Shown: in pieces, positions 8,459 to 17,139 of the stretch
Layout of the letters: each line of letters begins with the position of its first letter
How positions within the stretch are numbered: position 1 is the stretch's first letter
Origin: an uncultured Bacilli bacterium
Lineage (GTDB): Bacteria > Bacillota_I > Bacilli_A > RF39 > UBA660
Assembly (NCBI GenBank): GCA_948999435.1
Contig: CARJCM010000005.1
Span: 1-36,582 of the forward strand
Length of the DNA stretch: 36,582 nt
Direction of reading: 5' to 3'
Position numbers and translations under genes: made by a program
Notes under the pieces: model-generated
What the model saw: the letters and a program-made list of their open reading frames with translations, nothing else
Told to the model about the DNA's origin: nothing
Database searches by the model: none

Positions 8459-9314
8459 ATCTTTTGGGTAACGAAAATTCTTCTTCTATAACACTATAGT
8501 CAATCGAACTTAACAAATCATTTATATTTTGACTTTGGTAGCTAAAAATTTTAATTATTTTTTTCGCAGATATAAAATTGTCAAACGAAGACTCTAAAGA
8601 TTGATAAAGCTCATCCATATTTTTATAAATAGAAGCATTATATAAAGCCCAAAATAACTTTCTACTTTTAAATAAGGATTCTAATGGCAGAACATATTCC
8701 TCATAAGAATAAAAGTATTTTTTTGATAAATTAAAGGTGGCTAATATTTTTCTTATTTCTTCATCTTTTATATCTAAACTTTTTAAATATTGAATATTTT
8801 CTAAATATATTTTTGTCAAAAAACTATTAAATGCTTCATCAAAATTATCATAATGATTTTTGTTATCTTTTGTTATTAAACTAAGTCCACTATTGAATCC
8901 TTTGGAAGATTCTTTAATTATTATTTCGTTTATTCCATGTTTTAATTCATGAAGTAAAGTATCAAATCTTTCTAATGGACTTATTCTTTTAAAACTTCCT
9001 ATAATTATACATGGTTCATATATTAGTGCTCCTTTTTCATCATAAAAGTATCCATTATATAATCCATGTATGTCTTTATATTTGTTTGCATACTTAAAGT
9101 ATATATTATATGCTTCTTCTACGGTTAAATTCGTAAATAAACAATATACCTTAGTTAAAACTTCATCTATTAAATCAGATATACTTTCATCTAACATTAT
9201 CAAAGCTATGTAAGCAATAACTAAATAATTAATTTCTTCTTCAGTATATGGAAAGTGGCTTACTAAATTTTTTATATGTAATTTTATTTCTGTTATTTTT
9301 TCATTTATGTCCAT
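8457..9314 (-). CDS. HExxH metallopeptidase-like protein, paralogue A
   Basis: 285-aa soluble protein, paralogous to the next gene upstream (same MDINEKI start, length and motif order). It contains H122-E-L-K-H126 in a helix and a second conserved acidic motif 33 residues on (DEAFN, E160), the arrangement of gluzincin-type zinc peptidases (HExxH plus a downstream Glu). Zinc binding and peptidase activity are inferred. No signal peptide or clear membrane span is seen, although residues 28-42 are hydrophobic. The start is ATG 9314 with GAGGT six bases before. It has its own promoter at 9379-9407, fused to the terminator of paralogue B. Family not recognised by name. Confidence 0.75.
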   Translation of the reverse strand: MDINEKITEIKLHIKNLVSHFPYTEEEINYLVIAYIALIMLDESISDLIDEVLTKVYCLFTNLTVEEAYNIYFKYANKYKDIHGLYNGYFYDEKGALIYEPCIIIGSFKRISPLERFDTLLHELKHGINEIIIKESSKGFNSGLSLITKDNKNHYDNFDEAFNSFLTKIYLENIQYLKSLDIKDEEIRKILATFNLSKKYFYSYEEYVLPLESLFKSRKLFWALYNASIYKNMDELYQSLESSFDNFISAKKIIKIFSYQSQNINDLLSSIDYSVIEEEFSLPKR

Positions 9315-9378
9315 TTTGATACCTCAATTTATAGCTTATTAATTTTTTTATTATTTTCTTTATTTAATTTTGTAATTT

Positions 9379-9407
9379 ATTATATAATATAGGAATTAAA
9401 AAAGCAA
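9379..9407 (-). promoter_or_regulatory. Promoter of paralogue A, -35 inside the preceding terminator
   Basis: TTGCTT (9407-9402), exactly 17 bases, then TATAAT (9384-9379). The TTGC of the -35 is the end of the terminator stem of paralogue B and the rest is its U-tract. The same hexamers and spacing recur at 10349-10377. Confidence 0.6.
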
Positions 9408-9427
9408 ACTATATCTTCATAGTTTAC
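9400..9427 (-). terminator. Terminator of HExxH paralogue B
   Basis: GTAAACTAT-GAAGAT-ATAGTTTGC on the - strand (9427-9404), a 9-bp stem with one G-U pair, followed by TTTTTT. It is a near-copy of the hairpin at 10371-10400; the 23 bases 9401-9423 and 10371-10393 are identical. Confidence 0.75.
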
Positions 9428-9439
9428 CTATATTGAGTA

Positions 9440-10321
9440 CTATATATTTTCAAAGGAAGATTTAATTTTCAAAACTCTTCTAGGACAATTTTTATTTACT
9501 TTTTTTATACTTTTTCTTAGATTCGATCCCATAAAACCAATATTATTATATTTTTTTAAATACTTAATAAAAAACTCTTCTACCTCTGATGGTGGTAATT
9601 CTGTGATTCTGGCTAGCTCGTTATAAAAAGAATCTAAATCTCGGTATAATGCAGCATTATATAAAAGAATGAAAAATTTTTCATCTAAAAATAATTTTTT
9701 TAATAAATAAGCTGGTCTGTAATCGAAAAGCTCTCGATTATTAGTGTAAAAACTATCTAAAATCACTTTAATCTCTGGATGTGTGATTTCATTTTCTTCT
9801 TTTAAATTAAATAATTGTATTAAATATATTCTGGTAAGATAATAATTAAAAGCTTCATCTAATACACTTGAACCAGTAGGTCGACCATTAAGTCCACTGT
9901 AAACATATTCACCGGTTGGTTTAGTAATATGAGTATTAATTATACAATTCATAGCGTGTTTAATTTCGTGAATAGTAGTACTAAGTATATTTGCTATATA
10001 ATATTTATTTTTAGGTATTTGAAAAGTGTTAATTATAATATATTCGCAGCCATCATCCTCATACTTAATGTGCACACCACAATAACTAAGAACTGCTTTA
10101 CCTTCAATCTCTTTTATAAATTTATTCGCTTTTTTGTTATTGAAGAAAATATATACTTTACTAAATACTTCATCTAATAAATCTGTTATATCATTATCTA
10201 TTGATGCAATAGCTATATAACATAATGCTAAAATATATATTTCTTTATCTGTATATAGGAAATGTTTCGTTAATTCTTTAGTTCTTTTTATAACTTCTTC
10301 TATTTTTTCATTAATATCCAC
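9440..10321 (-). CDS. HExxH metallopeptidase-like protein, paralogue B
   Basis: 293-aa paralogue of the 8457-9314 protein. Conserved features are the MDINEKI start, the SDLIDEV/TDLLDEV block near residue 47, H118-E-I-K-H122 and, 33 residues later, DEAFNYYLTRIYL (E156). The pattern fits a gluzincin-like zinc site; activity is inferred. It ends in a basic tail (KKVNKNCPRRVLK). The start is a GTG at 10321 preceded by AAAGGGTG. A promoter with a TGC-extended -10 lies at 10349-10377, right after sigE. Position downstream of spoIIGA-sigE raises a sporulation link, but the promoters look like sigma-A rather than sigma-E. Confidence 0.75.
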   Translation of the reverse strand: MDINEKIEEVIKRTKELTKHFLYTDKEIYILALCYIAIASIDNDITDLLDEVFSKVYIFFNNKKANKFIKEIEGKAVLSYCGVHIKYEDDGCEYIIINTFQIPKNKYYIANILSTTIHEIKHAMNCIINTHITKPTGEYVYSGLNGRPTGSSVLDEAFNYYLTRIYLIQLFNLKEENEITHPEIKVILDSFYTNNRELFDYRPAYLLKKLFLDEKFFILLYNAALYRDLDSFYNELARITELPPSEVEEFFIKYLKKYNNIGFMGSNLRKSIKKVNKNCPRRVLKIKSSFENI

Positions 10322-10348
10322 TAAATCACACCCTTTTTCAAGTTATAG

Positions 10349-10377
10349 ATTATAGCATATAGAATAAAAAAAAGCAA
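10349..10377 (-). promoter_or_regulatory. Promoter of paralogue B, -35 inside the sigE terminator
   Basis: TTGCTT (10377-10372), 17 bases, then TATAAT (10354-10349) with an upstream TGC that may act as an extended -10. The -35 hexamer is formed by the 3' arm and U-tract of the sigE terminator. Confidence 0.65.
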
Positions 10378-10400
10378 ACTATATCTTCATAGTCTGCTTT
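10371..10400 (-). terminator. Terminator of spoIIGA-sigE
   Basis: GCAGACTAT-GAAGAT-ATAGTTTGC (10397-10374) with flanking AAA/TTT gives a stem of up to 12 bp, then a T8 run. It overlaps the sigE stop codon (10381-10379). Confidence 0.8.
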
Positions 10401-11062
10401 AATCTTTTAATTACTTTTTTTTCAATACGAGAAATGTAACTTTGGGATATTCCTAATTTCTCTGCAACTTCTTTTTGCGTAAACTCCTCAGTATTATTAA
10501 GACCATATCTTAAAGTCATTATTTCTTTTTCACGTATGTCTAATGAGTTTATTTCCCTTTCTAATATTTGCTTATTTAATATTTTTTCATACTCATTAGG
10601 AACATAATCTATTTCTGTACCTAAGATATCTTCTAAATGTAACTCATTTCCTTCTGAATCATAATTAAGCGCATCTTCAAAACTTATTTCCCCTCTTCTT
10701 TTTTTGTTTTTTCTAAGAAACATTAATATCTCATTTGATATGCAACGTGAAGCATAAGTAGCTAGTTTGATATTTTTATCTAGTTTGTATGTGTTTATTC
10801 CTTTAATTAAACCTATGGAACCTATACTTACTAAATCTTCAACATCATAACCAGTGTTTTCATACTTTTTAGCTAGGAATACTACTAATCTTAAATTATG
10901 CTCAATTAGTTTATTTTTAGCATCTTCATCTCCTTTACCTGCTTTTATTATTGCTTCTCTTTCTTCTATTTCATTTAATGGTGGTGGTAATTTATCGGTT
11001 GCCCCTACAAAGAAACATTCATTATATTTTCTTTTTAACCACAATAGTAGTTTTGTAATCAT
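10379..11062 (-). CDS. sigE: Sporulation sigma factor SigE (pro-sigma-E)
   Basis: RNA polymerase sigma factor of the early mother cell, made as an inactive precursor and activated by SpoIIGA. The 227-aa protein matches Bacillus SigE along its length: a hydrophobic/basic pro-region (MITKLLLWLKRKY), a cleavage-site-like FFVGA, then LPPPL; region 2 (NLRLVVFLAKKYENTG, LVSIGSIGLIKG, ATYASRCISNEIL); and region 4 with a helix-turn-helix (EFTQKEVAEKLGISQSYISR). Its start overlaps the spoIIGA stop (ATGA), and GGAGG lies six bases upstream. A terminator overlaps its end. SigE rather than SigK or SigG is chosen because of the pro-sequence and the spoIIGA partner. Confidence 0.94.
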   Translation of the reverse strand: MITKLLLWLKRKYNECFFVGATDKLPPPLNEIEEREAIIKAGKGDEDAKNKLIEHNLRLVVFLAKKYENTGYDVEDLVSIGSIGLIKGINTYKLDKNIKLATYASRCISNEILMFLRKNKKRRGEISFEDALNYDSEGNELHLEDILGTEIDYVPNEYEKILNKQILEREINSLDIREKEIMTLRYGLNNTEEFTQKEVAEKLGISQSYISRIEKKVIKRLKQTMKI

Positions 11063-11850
11063 ATATCCTCCAATATTTTATAATTTAATAAACATTCTAT
11101 GCCATTTAATTTAAATGATGTATCTGTTAATCCTATTAAATAATTTTTTAATTCTTTATCATCTATTTCTAAATATTTAGGTTTGATACATTCTAATAAA
11201 CCATGATGGTTTAAACTATTAAACGGCACATACATTGGACTTCTAATAGGAATTTTCCCTTTTACTTTCTTTTTATTTATTAATATAATCGGTTTATTAG
11301 TTACTGGGTCTATTAACTTATTACCGGTGTCTAAAAAACCAGATATCTTTAATTCATAATCATTAGAAAATATTATTCTTACTTTATAATAATAGTTTTT
11401 AACTTCTTTTAATACTTTGATACTTTTTAGAAATACATATAGTATTATAGGTGCGATAATAAAAATAAATATGTAATTTATAGCTAAACCTTTATAATAA
11501 AAGACAAAGCCTTTGTTACTATAGCTGAATTCTACTTTTAAATAATATAAGAAACCACCTAGAATTATACTGGTCATATATAAATATATTATATTGTAAA
11601 ATGTGTATCTAATATTTTTATAACCGAATGCTATTAAACACATAATTAAACTCATAAATATTTTTAATAAAAATAATGATATTCTATTTAAAGGAATAAA
11701 TAAGCTTATTAGAGATATACTGCCAAATAATGCCCCTAATGCGATTCTTCTTATTTTACTATATCTTTTTAAAGCTATATTAACTGTTAAAAGTAATAAG
11801 AAATCTAATATAAAATTTATTAGAAATACTATATCTATATATATCGTCAT
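11059..11850 (-). CDS. spoIIGA: Sigma-E processing peptidase SpoIIGA
   Basis: Membrane aspartic protease that removes the SigE pro-sequence at the asymmetric septum. The 263-aa protein has about five membrane helices in residues 1-145 and a C-terminal protease half with D174-T-G176 in SGFLDTGNKLIDP, the family's catalytic block. It is somewhat shorter than the Bacillus protein (about 300 aa). The start is ATG 11850 after GGTGAT. A TATAAT at 11872-11867 lies upstream without a good -35 at 17 bases, which would fit an activator-dependent promoter (inference). It is co-translated with sigE through a four-base overlap. Confidence 0.92.
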   Translation of the reverse strand: MTIYIDIVFLINFILDFLLLLTVNIALKRYSKIRRIALGALFGSISLISLFIPLNRISLFLLKIFMSLIMCLIAFGYKNIRYTFYNIIYLYMTSIILGGFLYYLKVEFSYSNKGFVFYYKGLAINYIFIFIIAPIILYVFLKSIKVLKEVKNYYYKVRIIFSNDYELKISGFLDTGNKLIDPVTNKPIILINKKKVKGKIPIRSPMYVPFNSLNHHGLLECIKPKYLEIDDKELKNYLIGLTDTSFKLNGIECLLNYKILEDI

Positions 11851-11925
11851 TTATATCACCATTTAGATTATACTAAATAGTTAAAAGATATTTTGTCGTT
11901 TTAAAGTCTAGTTTTATTTAATTAA

Positions 11926-12014
11926 ACAAAAAAGGATTTAAGTCTGTATCTTAAATCCTTATTTTGGCTTTGCAGCCTGTATGTTATCTTCTAAGTACAC
12001 GAAGTATACTTAGT
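11926..12014 (-). ncRNA. Candidate small structured RNA between polC and spoIIGA
   Basis: About 89 nt on the - strand with its own signals. An extended -10 (TGTTATAAT, 12029-12021) would start RNA near 12014. The RNA opens with a 7-bp hairpin CTAAGTA/TACTTAG (12013-11991, loop contains TTCG). A 4-bp GGCT/AGCC stem with a GCAA tetraloop follows (11977-11966). It ends with an 11-bp terminator AAGGATTTAAG/CTTAAATCCTT (11960-11932) and a TTTTTTG run. No ORF of useful length is seen. It does not match rnpB, SRP RNA, tmRNA or 6S RNA. It may alternatively be only the 3' UTR and terminator of polC, which has no other terminator. Confidence 0.5.
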
Positions 12015-12020
12015 GATATT

Positions 12021-12049
12021 ATTATAACATATTATTATTCATATTGCTA
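12021..12049 (-). promoter_or_regulatory. Extended -10 promoter of the candidate sRNA
   Basis: TGTTATAAT at 12029-12021 (TGn plus perfect TATAAT), with a weak TAGCAA 17 bases upstream (12049-12044). Confidence 0.5.
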
Positions 12050-12088
12050 TAATTTTTTTGCTATTAGTTAACATTTTTTGACGTTTTT

Positions 12089-15000
12089 TTACATCATGTC
12101 AAATAAACTTAATTGACTTGTCTCGGGTAAATTACCAAATACCCCTAAACTACGAAGCTTATCTACTGTTGTGCCATTAACGTGTCCTCGAAGTTGAAAG
12201 TCTTCGATACTATAAAATGGCTTATTGTTTCGTTCTTCAATTATTTTAGCTGCAACACTATCTCCAAGTCCATCTAAAGTTCTAAATGGACATATTAAAG
12301 TTTTGTTATCATCACCAACTATAAAGTTCTTACCATCACTTTTTTCAATATCTATATTGCCAAACTTAAAACCTCTAGCTGTTGCTTCTAAACATAATTT
12401 TAATGTTTCTAAGACACTTGCTTCCTTGTTTGTAGCTTCATAGCCTTTTTCTTTTATCTCTATCATTTTGGCTTTAATAGCATCATAGCCCTTAACCATT
12501 GTTTCTAAATCGAAATCATCAAATCTAGTAGAAAAATATGTAGCATAATATATCTCTGGTTTATGTACTTTGTAATAAGCTATTCTAAAAGCTGATGTAA
12601 CATAAGCAGCGGCATGGGCTTTTGGGAACATGTATTTTATTTTGCCACATGAACCAATAAACCAATCTTCTATTCCAGCACGCTCCATTGTCTCTTTATG
12701 TTTGGCCCAGGTTTCAGGGTCTTTGCTAGCTTTTCCTTTACGAACAAATTCCATTATTTTGAAAGCTTTAATTGGTTCAACACCTTTATACATTAGATAA
12801 ACCATGATATCATCACGACATCCAATAACTTCACTAAATGGTACAACTTTGTTTCTAATTAATTCTTGCGCATTTCCTAACCATACATCGGTACCGTGTG
12901 ATAATCCAGATATTTTAATAAGTTCGGAAAATGTTGTTGGTTTAGTATCAACAAGCATTCCAATTGTAAATGGCGTTCCAAATTCTGGTACACCAAGAGT
13001 TCCGGTCTCATTCATTATCTGCTCTTTAGTAACTCCTAAAGGTTCTGGCGATAAGAAAATACCCATAGTTGCTTTATCATCAAGTGGTACTTTCGTAATG
13101 TCATCTCCTGTTAAATCATGAATCATTCTTAATTGCGTTGGGTCGGTATGTCCTAAAATATCTAGTTTCAAGACATCTTCATCAATCGCATGGTAATCAA
13201 AATGCGTAGTTCGCCACGCTGCGTCAACATCTTCAGCAGGATATTGGAATGGCGTAAAATCAAATACATCCATATATCCTGGTATAACAACTATGCCTCC
13301 TGGATGTTGACCTGTTGTTCTTTTAACACCTGTACATCCGATAGCTAAACGTTCTATTTCAACATTATTCATTATTATGCCTTTATTTTCAGCATACCCT
13401 CTGACAAAACCAAAGGCTGTTTTTTCAGCGACAGTACCAATGGTTCCTGCTCGATAAACATTATCTACACCAAATAATACTTTGGTATATTCATGCGCTG
13501 CAGCTTGATTTAAATCTGAGAAGTTAAGGTCAATATCTGGTACTTTATCGGCATTAAATCCTAAGAATGTTGCAAATGGCATGTCTTGACCATCTTTTGT
13601 CATATTGGTTCCACATTTTGGACAAGCAAGATCTGGTAAGTCAAAGCCACTATTATATGTTGCGCCCAGTGCTTTACCATTTTCATCGTCAAAAATACTA
13701 TACTTACATTTAGGACAACGATAGTGAGGTGCTAGGGCATTAACTTCTGTTATACCCATCATAGTGGCAACGAAACTAGAACCTACTGATCCACGGGAAC
13801 CAACAAGAAATCCATCATCGTTACTTTTTTTAACTAACTTTTGAGCGATAAGATAAATAACGTCGAAGCCACCACCGATAATCCCACCTAAGGTCTTTTT
13901 GACTTTTTTATCAATGTCACTTATGGGGTCAGTTTCTTTTAAAGTTTTTAATTCATTCTCAGTATTTTCTTTTTCTTCCTGAGGAACTTCTTTTAACTTT
14001 TGTTCTAATTCTTCAATACTTTTTTTGTGTTCATTTTTTAATTTTAAAATAAGCTCTTCTTTAACTATATCTTTTACAGCATCAAAACCTTTTAGAATTG
14101 TTTCGTGTAAAATATTAAATGTTTTAGTTGTTAGAGCCTCTCCTTCTAAGCCTTCTTCTCTTATTAATCTTGTTTCAATACTCTCTCTTATTGCATCACC
14201 ATATAATTCTTTGGCAATACGCTCTTCAATATTAAGTGGTAAAGGATCTCCATACCAATCAGCTGCTTTAGTGTAAACTAATTCTGTAACAGTTTCAACT
14301 GACTTATCAATTTTAGGAGAGAATGGAACTCCACCTGTTTGAATTATTACTTCTACTTCTTCAATCATATCAGCGATTTTATTAGAGTTAGTTACGACTA
14401 TTTCATAAGCTAAATCTTTATCTAAAAAGGAAAACTCTTCTAACATTTCATTAGTGGTTCTAATATGCATATCAGGAGTATTTACGCCCCTTCTATTTAA
14501 TGGGTGTAATTTACCATTCGATTTTTGATTAATTATGATATCACGATATATTTTGTCTTTTGGGGTTAAATAATGAGCATCACTTGTAGCTACAACCAAT
14601 TTACCAGCGTCTTTTGCTACTCTTATAATCTTCTTTAGATGATTTTCTAAATCTTCTATTGTCTTAAAACCACTAGATTCAATATCTAACAAATGTTTAA
14701 TAGCATTTATTGGCTGAACTTCAATGTAATCATAAAATTGCATTAAATTTGCTAATTCTTCATCATCTTTGGTTTTAGCTTCTTCAAATATCTCACCATT
14801 AACACAACCAGAACCAATAAGTAAACCTTCTCTTAGTTTTTTTAATTCTCCTCTTGGAAGCTTTGGTTCACTACCTCTAAATAGATAGGTCGTATTGGCA
14901 AATGATATTACTTTAAATAAATTCTTTAAACCAGTTTTGTTTTTTACTAAACAACATAAATGAAAAGGAAATGAGAATTTAATTAATTCATTTATATCTA

Positions 15001-17107
15001 CAGAATTAAATAATTTAGTTGTTGTCTCTATATTTCTGGAATCTAATTCTTCACACATTTTATGGAAAGCATGTGCTGTTCCTTCGGCATCGTAATCTGC
15101 TCTATGGTGAGCATCTTCATCCCATTCAATTTTATATCTTCTTACTAAAGTTGTTAATTTATGATTAGGCCATTCAGGATGTAACATTCTTGCCATACTC
15201 ATAGTATCTAATATAGTATTCGTAAATTCTCCTAAATTGTATTTACTACAAGCAGCACTGATAAAACCAATATCAAATTTAGCATTGTGTGCCACCATTG
15301 GTAAATCTCCTGCCCATTCCAAAAATCTTTTAGTAACTGTTTCTTCATCATCATGTCCTGCTAACATTTCATCAGTTATACAAGTTAAATCTGTAATCTT
15401 TTGTGGTAAAGGACGATGTGGGTCAATAAATTCATCAAAACGATCTAATATTTCACCTTTTTTGATTTTAACTGCTCCTATTTCAATCATCTGGTCACTA
15501 CCAAAGTAAAATCCTGTTGTTTCAGTATCGAATACAACGTATTCTTGGTCTAATAAAGGATAATCTCTTAAATTATGAATAAAATCTATATCATCTTTAA
15601 CAACATTGAGTTCTGTTCCATATAAGACTTTAAATCGGTCGTCTCCTTCTTTCCCTTTATTATAATCACATACTGCATGAAAAAGGTCTGGATAAGCTTG
15701 AAGAGCATTATGGTCGGTTACAGCGATAGCTTTATGTCCTAGTGATAAAGCATGACTAATAAGTTTTTTAGCTTCAATTACACCATCCATCATACTCATC
15801 ATTGTATGAGCGTGTAACTCAACTCTTTTTTCTTCCGCATCATCTCTCACTTTTTCTTCTTTACTATCAATTTTTTCTAAATTACGAATCTGGAAAACAT
15901 TTTCATGAGCATAATTGTCAAATTCAACATTTCCTTCAATTCGATACCATTCTTTTTTCTTAACTGCACTTTTTAAACCTTTTTTTATAACACCAAATTC
16001 TCTTTTGTTCTTACGAATTATTTTAGCTAATATACTATTGGTGTTATCACTTACTTTTAAGGAATATATGTTTATTGTATCTCTTTCGGTTAATTCTTCA
16101 CCAAATACATACGCTTCTATAATAACATTATCAATTGGCCCCATAATATTTTCGAGTGTTGTTATATCGCCATCTTTATGCTCACCAATAATTATATTAG
16201 GGTCTTCATTTTGCTCAATTACTATTTCTCTGTTTTCAATTTTTTCTAAATTTCGGACACTCATACTTAAACATTTAGAATAAGAATCAAAATCGATATT
16301 ACCATTTAAGCGATACCAGTTTTCTTCTTTTAAAGCTTCTTTTATAGGTAAATATTCTTCTTTATCTTTCTTAAATATTTTAGCCATGATACTTTTATGA
16401 TTGTCATTGATATTTAAAGTTATAATATTAATATTATCTCTTTCTAAGTATGTTACAGAATCAATAAAACCTTCAATAGTAATATTTCGTCCAATACTAT
16501 TAATAGAACTTATACTTACTGGTTCTTTAGTTATAGCTTTTCCAATGATAGCCTCACCTGGGGTAAACTCATGAACTTCTTCTTTATATTTGGCTGGAGC
16601 TTGAACACTTTCTAACTCTGTTGCTACTTCTTTTCTTTTGTCTTCATTTACTTTAGTGGTAATTAAATAATCTCTAAAACCATAACTAGCTAAAATCTTT
16701 CTAATATTGGCCTCTTCTTTTTTAATATTCTCTTCTTCGGTTATACTTATTACTTCAAAAATAATTATATCATCATCTATAACTGGAATACTTTCTAATA
16801 AACTTATTAATGAAGGCTTCTTCTCTACTAGTTTTTCCATTATTATTTTGACGTATTCTAGTAAATCTTCATCAGTAATATTTACATAAGTTATATATAT
16901 ATTACATTTATATTTACCATTAATTAAATAAGAGCCACTAATTAATTTATCAATAATATCATATGGTAAAACATTTTCACTTTTTAAGTATACAGAAAAA
17001 GTTTCACTTTTTTTATTTAATACTACTTTTTCAATAGTAACATCATTTAATAAATTATTTTCATCATCAAAATTTATGCTTTTTAAAAATGATTTTATAT
17101 CATGCAT
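12089..17107 (-). CDS. polC: DNA polymerase III alpha subunit, PolC type, with duplicated OB-fold
   Basis: Main replicative polymerase of Firmicutes with built-in 3'-5' proofreading. Domains in order (numbered from the in-frame GTG 17116): N-terminal region 1-190; OB-fold copy 1 at about 198-297; OB-fold copy 2 at about 322-420; PHP (HAHTMMSMMDG, 435 on) split by the DEDD exonuclease (DTETTGF at 530, HNAKFDIGF, HRADYDAEG). Then come a Lys/Glu-rich insertion, the GSRGSVGSSF palm region, a CPKC...CPKC zinc site, catalytic PDIDLNFSD, and a C-terminal QLSLF clamp-binding motif. At about 1672 aa it is some 230 residues longer than usual, explained by the extra OB and the insertion. ATG 17107 is preferred (AGGTGAG five bases upstream). 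Confidence 0.95.
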   Translation of the reverse strand: MHDIKSFLKSINFDDENNLLNDVTIEKVVLNKKSETFSVYLKSENVLPYDIIDKLISGSYLINGKYKCNIYITYVNITDEDLLEYVKIIMEKLVEKKPSLISLLESIPVIDDDIIIFEVISITEEENIKKEEANIRKILASYGFRDYLITTKVNEDKRKEVATELESVQAPAKYKEEVHEFTPGEAIIGKAITKEPVSISSINSIGRNITIEGFIDSVTYLERDNINIITLNINDNHKSIMAKIFKKDKEEYLPIKEALKEENWYRLNGNIDFDSYSKCLSMSVRNLEKIENREIVIEQNEDPNIIIGEHKDGDITTLENIMGPIDNVIIEAYVFGEELTERDTINIYSLKVSDNTNSILAKIIRKNKREFGVIKKGLKSAVKKKEWYRIEGNVEFDNYAHENVFQIRNLEKIDSKEEKVRDDAEEKRVELHAHTMMSMMDGVIEAKKLISHALSLGHKAIAVTDHNALQAYPDLFHAVCDYNKGKEGDDRFKVLYGTELNVVKDDIDFIHNLRDYPLLDQEYVVFDTETTGFYFGSDQMIEIGAVKIKKGEILDRFDEFIDPHRPLPQKITDLTCITDEMLAGHDDEETVTKRFLEWAGDLPMVAHNAKFDIGFISAACSKYNLGEFTNTILDTMSMARMLHPEWPNHKLTTLVRRYKIEWDEDAHHRADYDAEGTAHAFHKMCEELDSRNIETTTKLFNSVDINELIKFSFPFHLCCLVKNKTGLKNLFKVISFANTTYLFRGSEPKLPRGELKKLREGLLIGSGCVNGEIFEEAKTKDDEELANLMQFYDYIEVQPINAIKHLLDIESSGFKTIEDLENHLKKIIRVAKDAGKLVVATSDAHYLTPKDKIYRDIIINQKSNGKLHPLNRRGVNTPDMHIRTTNEMLEEFSFLDKDLAYEIVVTNSNKIADMIEEVEVIIQTGGVPFSPKIDKSVETVTELVYTKAADWYGDPLPLNIEERIAKELYGDAIRESIETRLIREEGLEGEALTTKTFNILHETILKGFDAVKDIVKEELILKLKNEHKKSIEELEQKLKEVPQEEKENTENELKTLKETDPISDIDKKVKKTLGGIIGGGFDVIYLIAQKLVKKSNDDGFLVGSRGSVGSSFVATMMGITEVNALAPHYRCPKCKYSIFDDENGKALGATYNSGFDLPDLACPKCGTNMTKDGQDMPFATFLGFNADKVPDIDLNFSDLNQAAAHEYTKVLFGVDNVYRAGTIGTVAEKTAFGFVRGYAENKGIIMNNVEIERLAIGCTGVKRTTGQHPGGIVVIPGYMDVFDFTPFQYPAEDVDAAWRTTHFDYHAIDEDVLKLDILGHTDPTQLRMIHDLTGDDITKVPLDDKATMGIFLSPEPLGVTKEQIMNETGTLGVPEFGTPFTIGMLVDTKPTTFSELIKISGLSHGTDVWLGNAQELIRNKVVPFSEVIGCRDDIMVYLMYKGVEPIKAFKIMEFVRKGKASKDPETWAKHKETMERAGIEDWFIGSCGKIKYMFPKAHAAAYVTSAFRIAYYKVHKPEIYYATYFSTRFDDFDLETMVKGYDAIKAKMIEIKEKGYEATNKEASVLETLKLCLEATARGFKFGNIDIEKSDGKNFIVGDDNKTLICPFRTLDGLGDSVAAKIIEERNNKPFYSIEDFQLRGHVNGTTVDKLRSLGVFGNLPETSQLSLFDMM

Positions 17108-17139
17108 ACTACTCACCTACTTCTTTTAATCATTTTAAT

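Noticed and set aside
12804..13121. + strand ORFs of 60-134 codons inside polC, dnaE, nfo, the permease and others
   Set aside because: They are shadows of - strand genes with strong domain evidence. They lack ribosome binding sites and have low-complexity Ser/Ile/Phe-rich translations.
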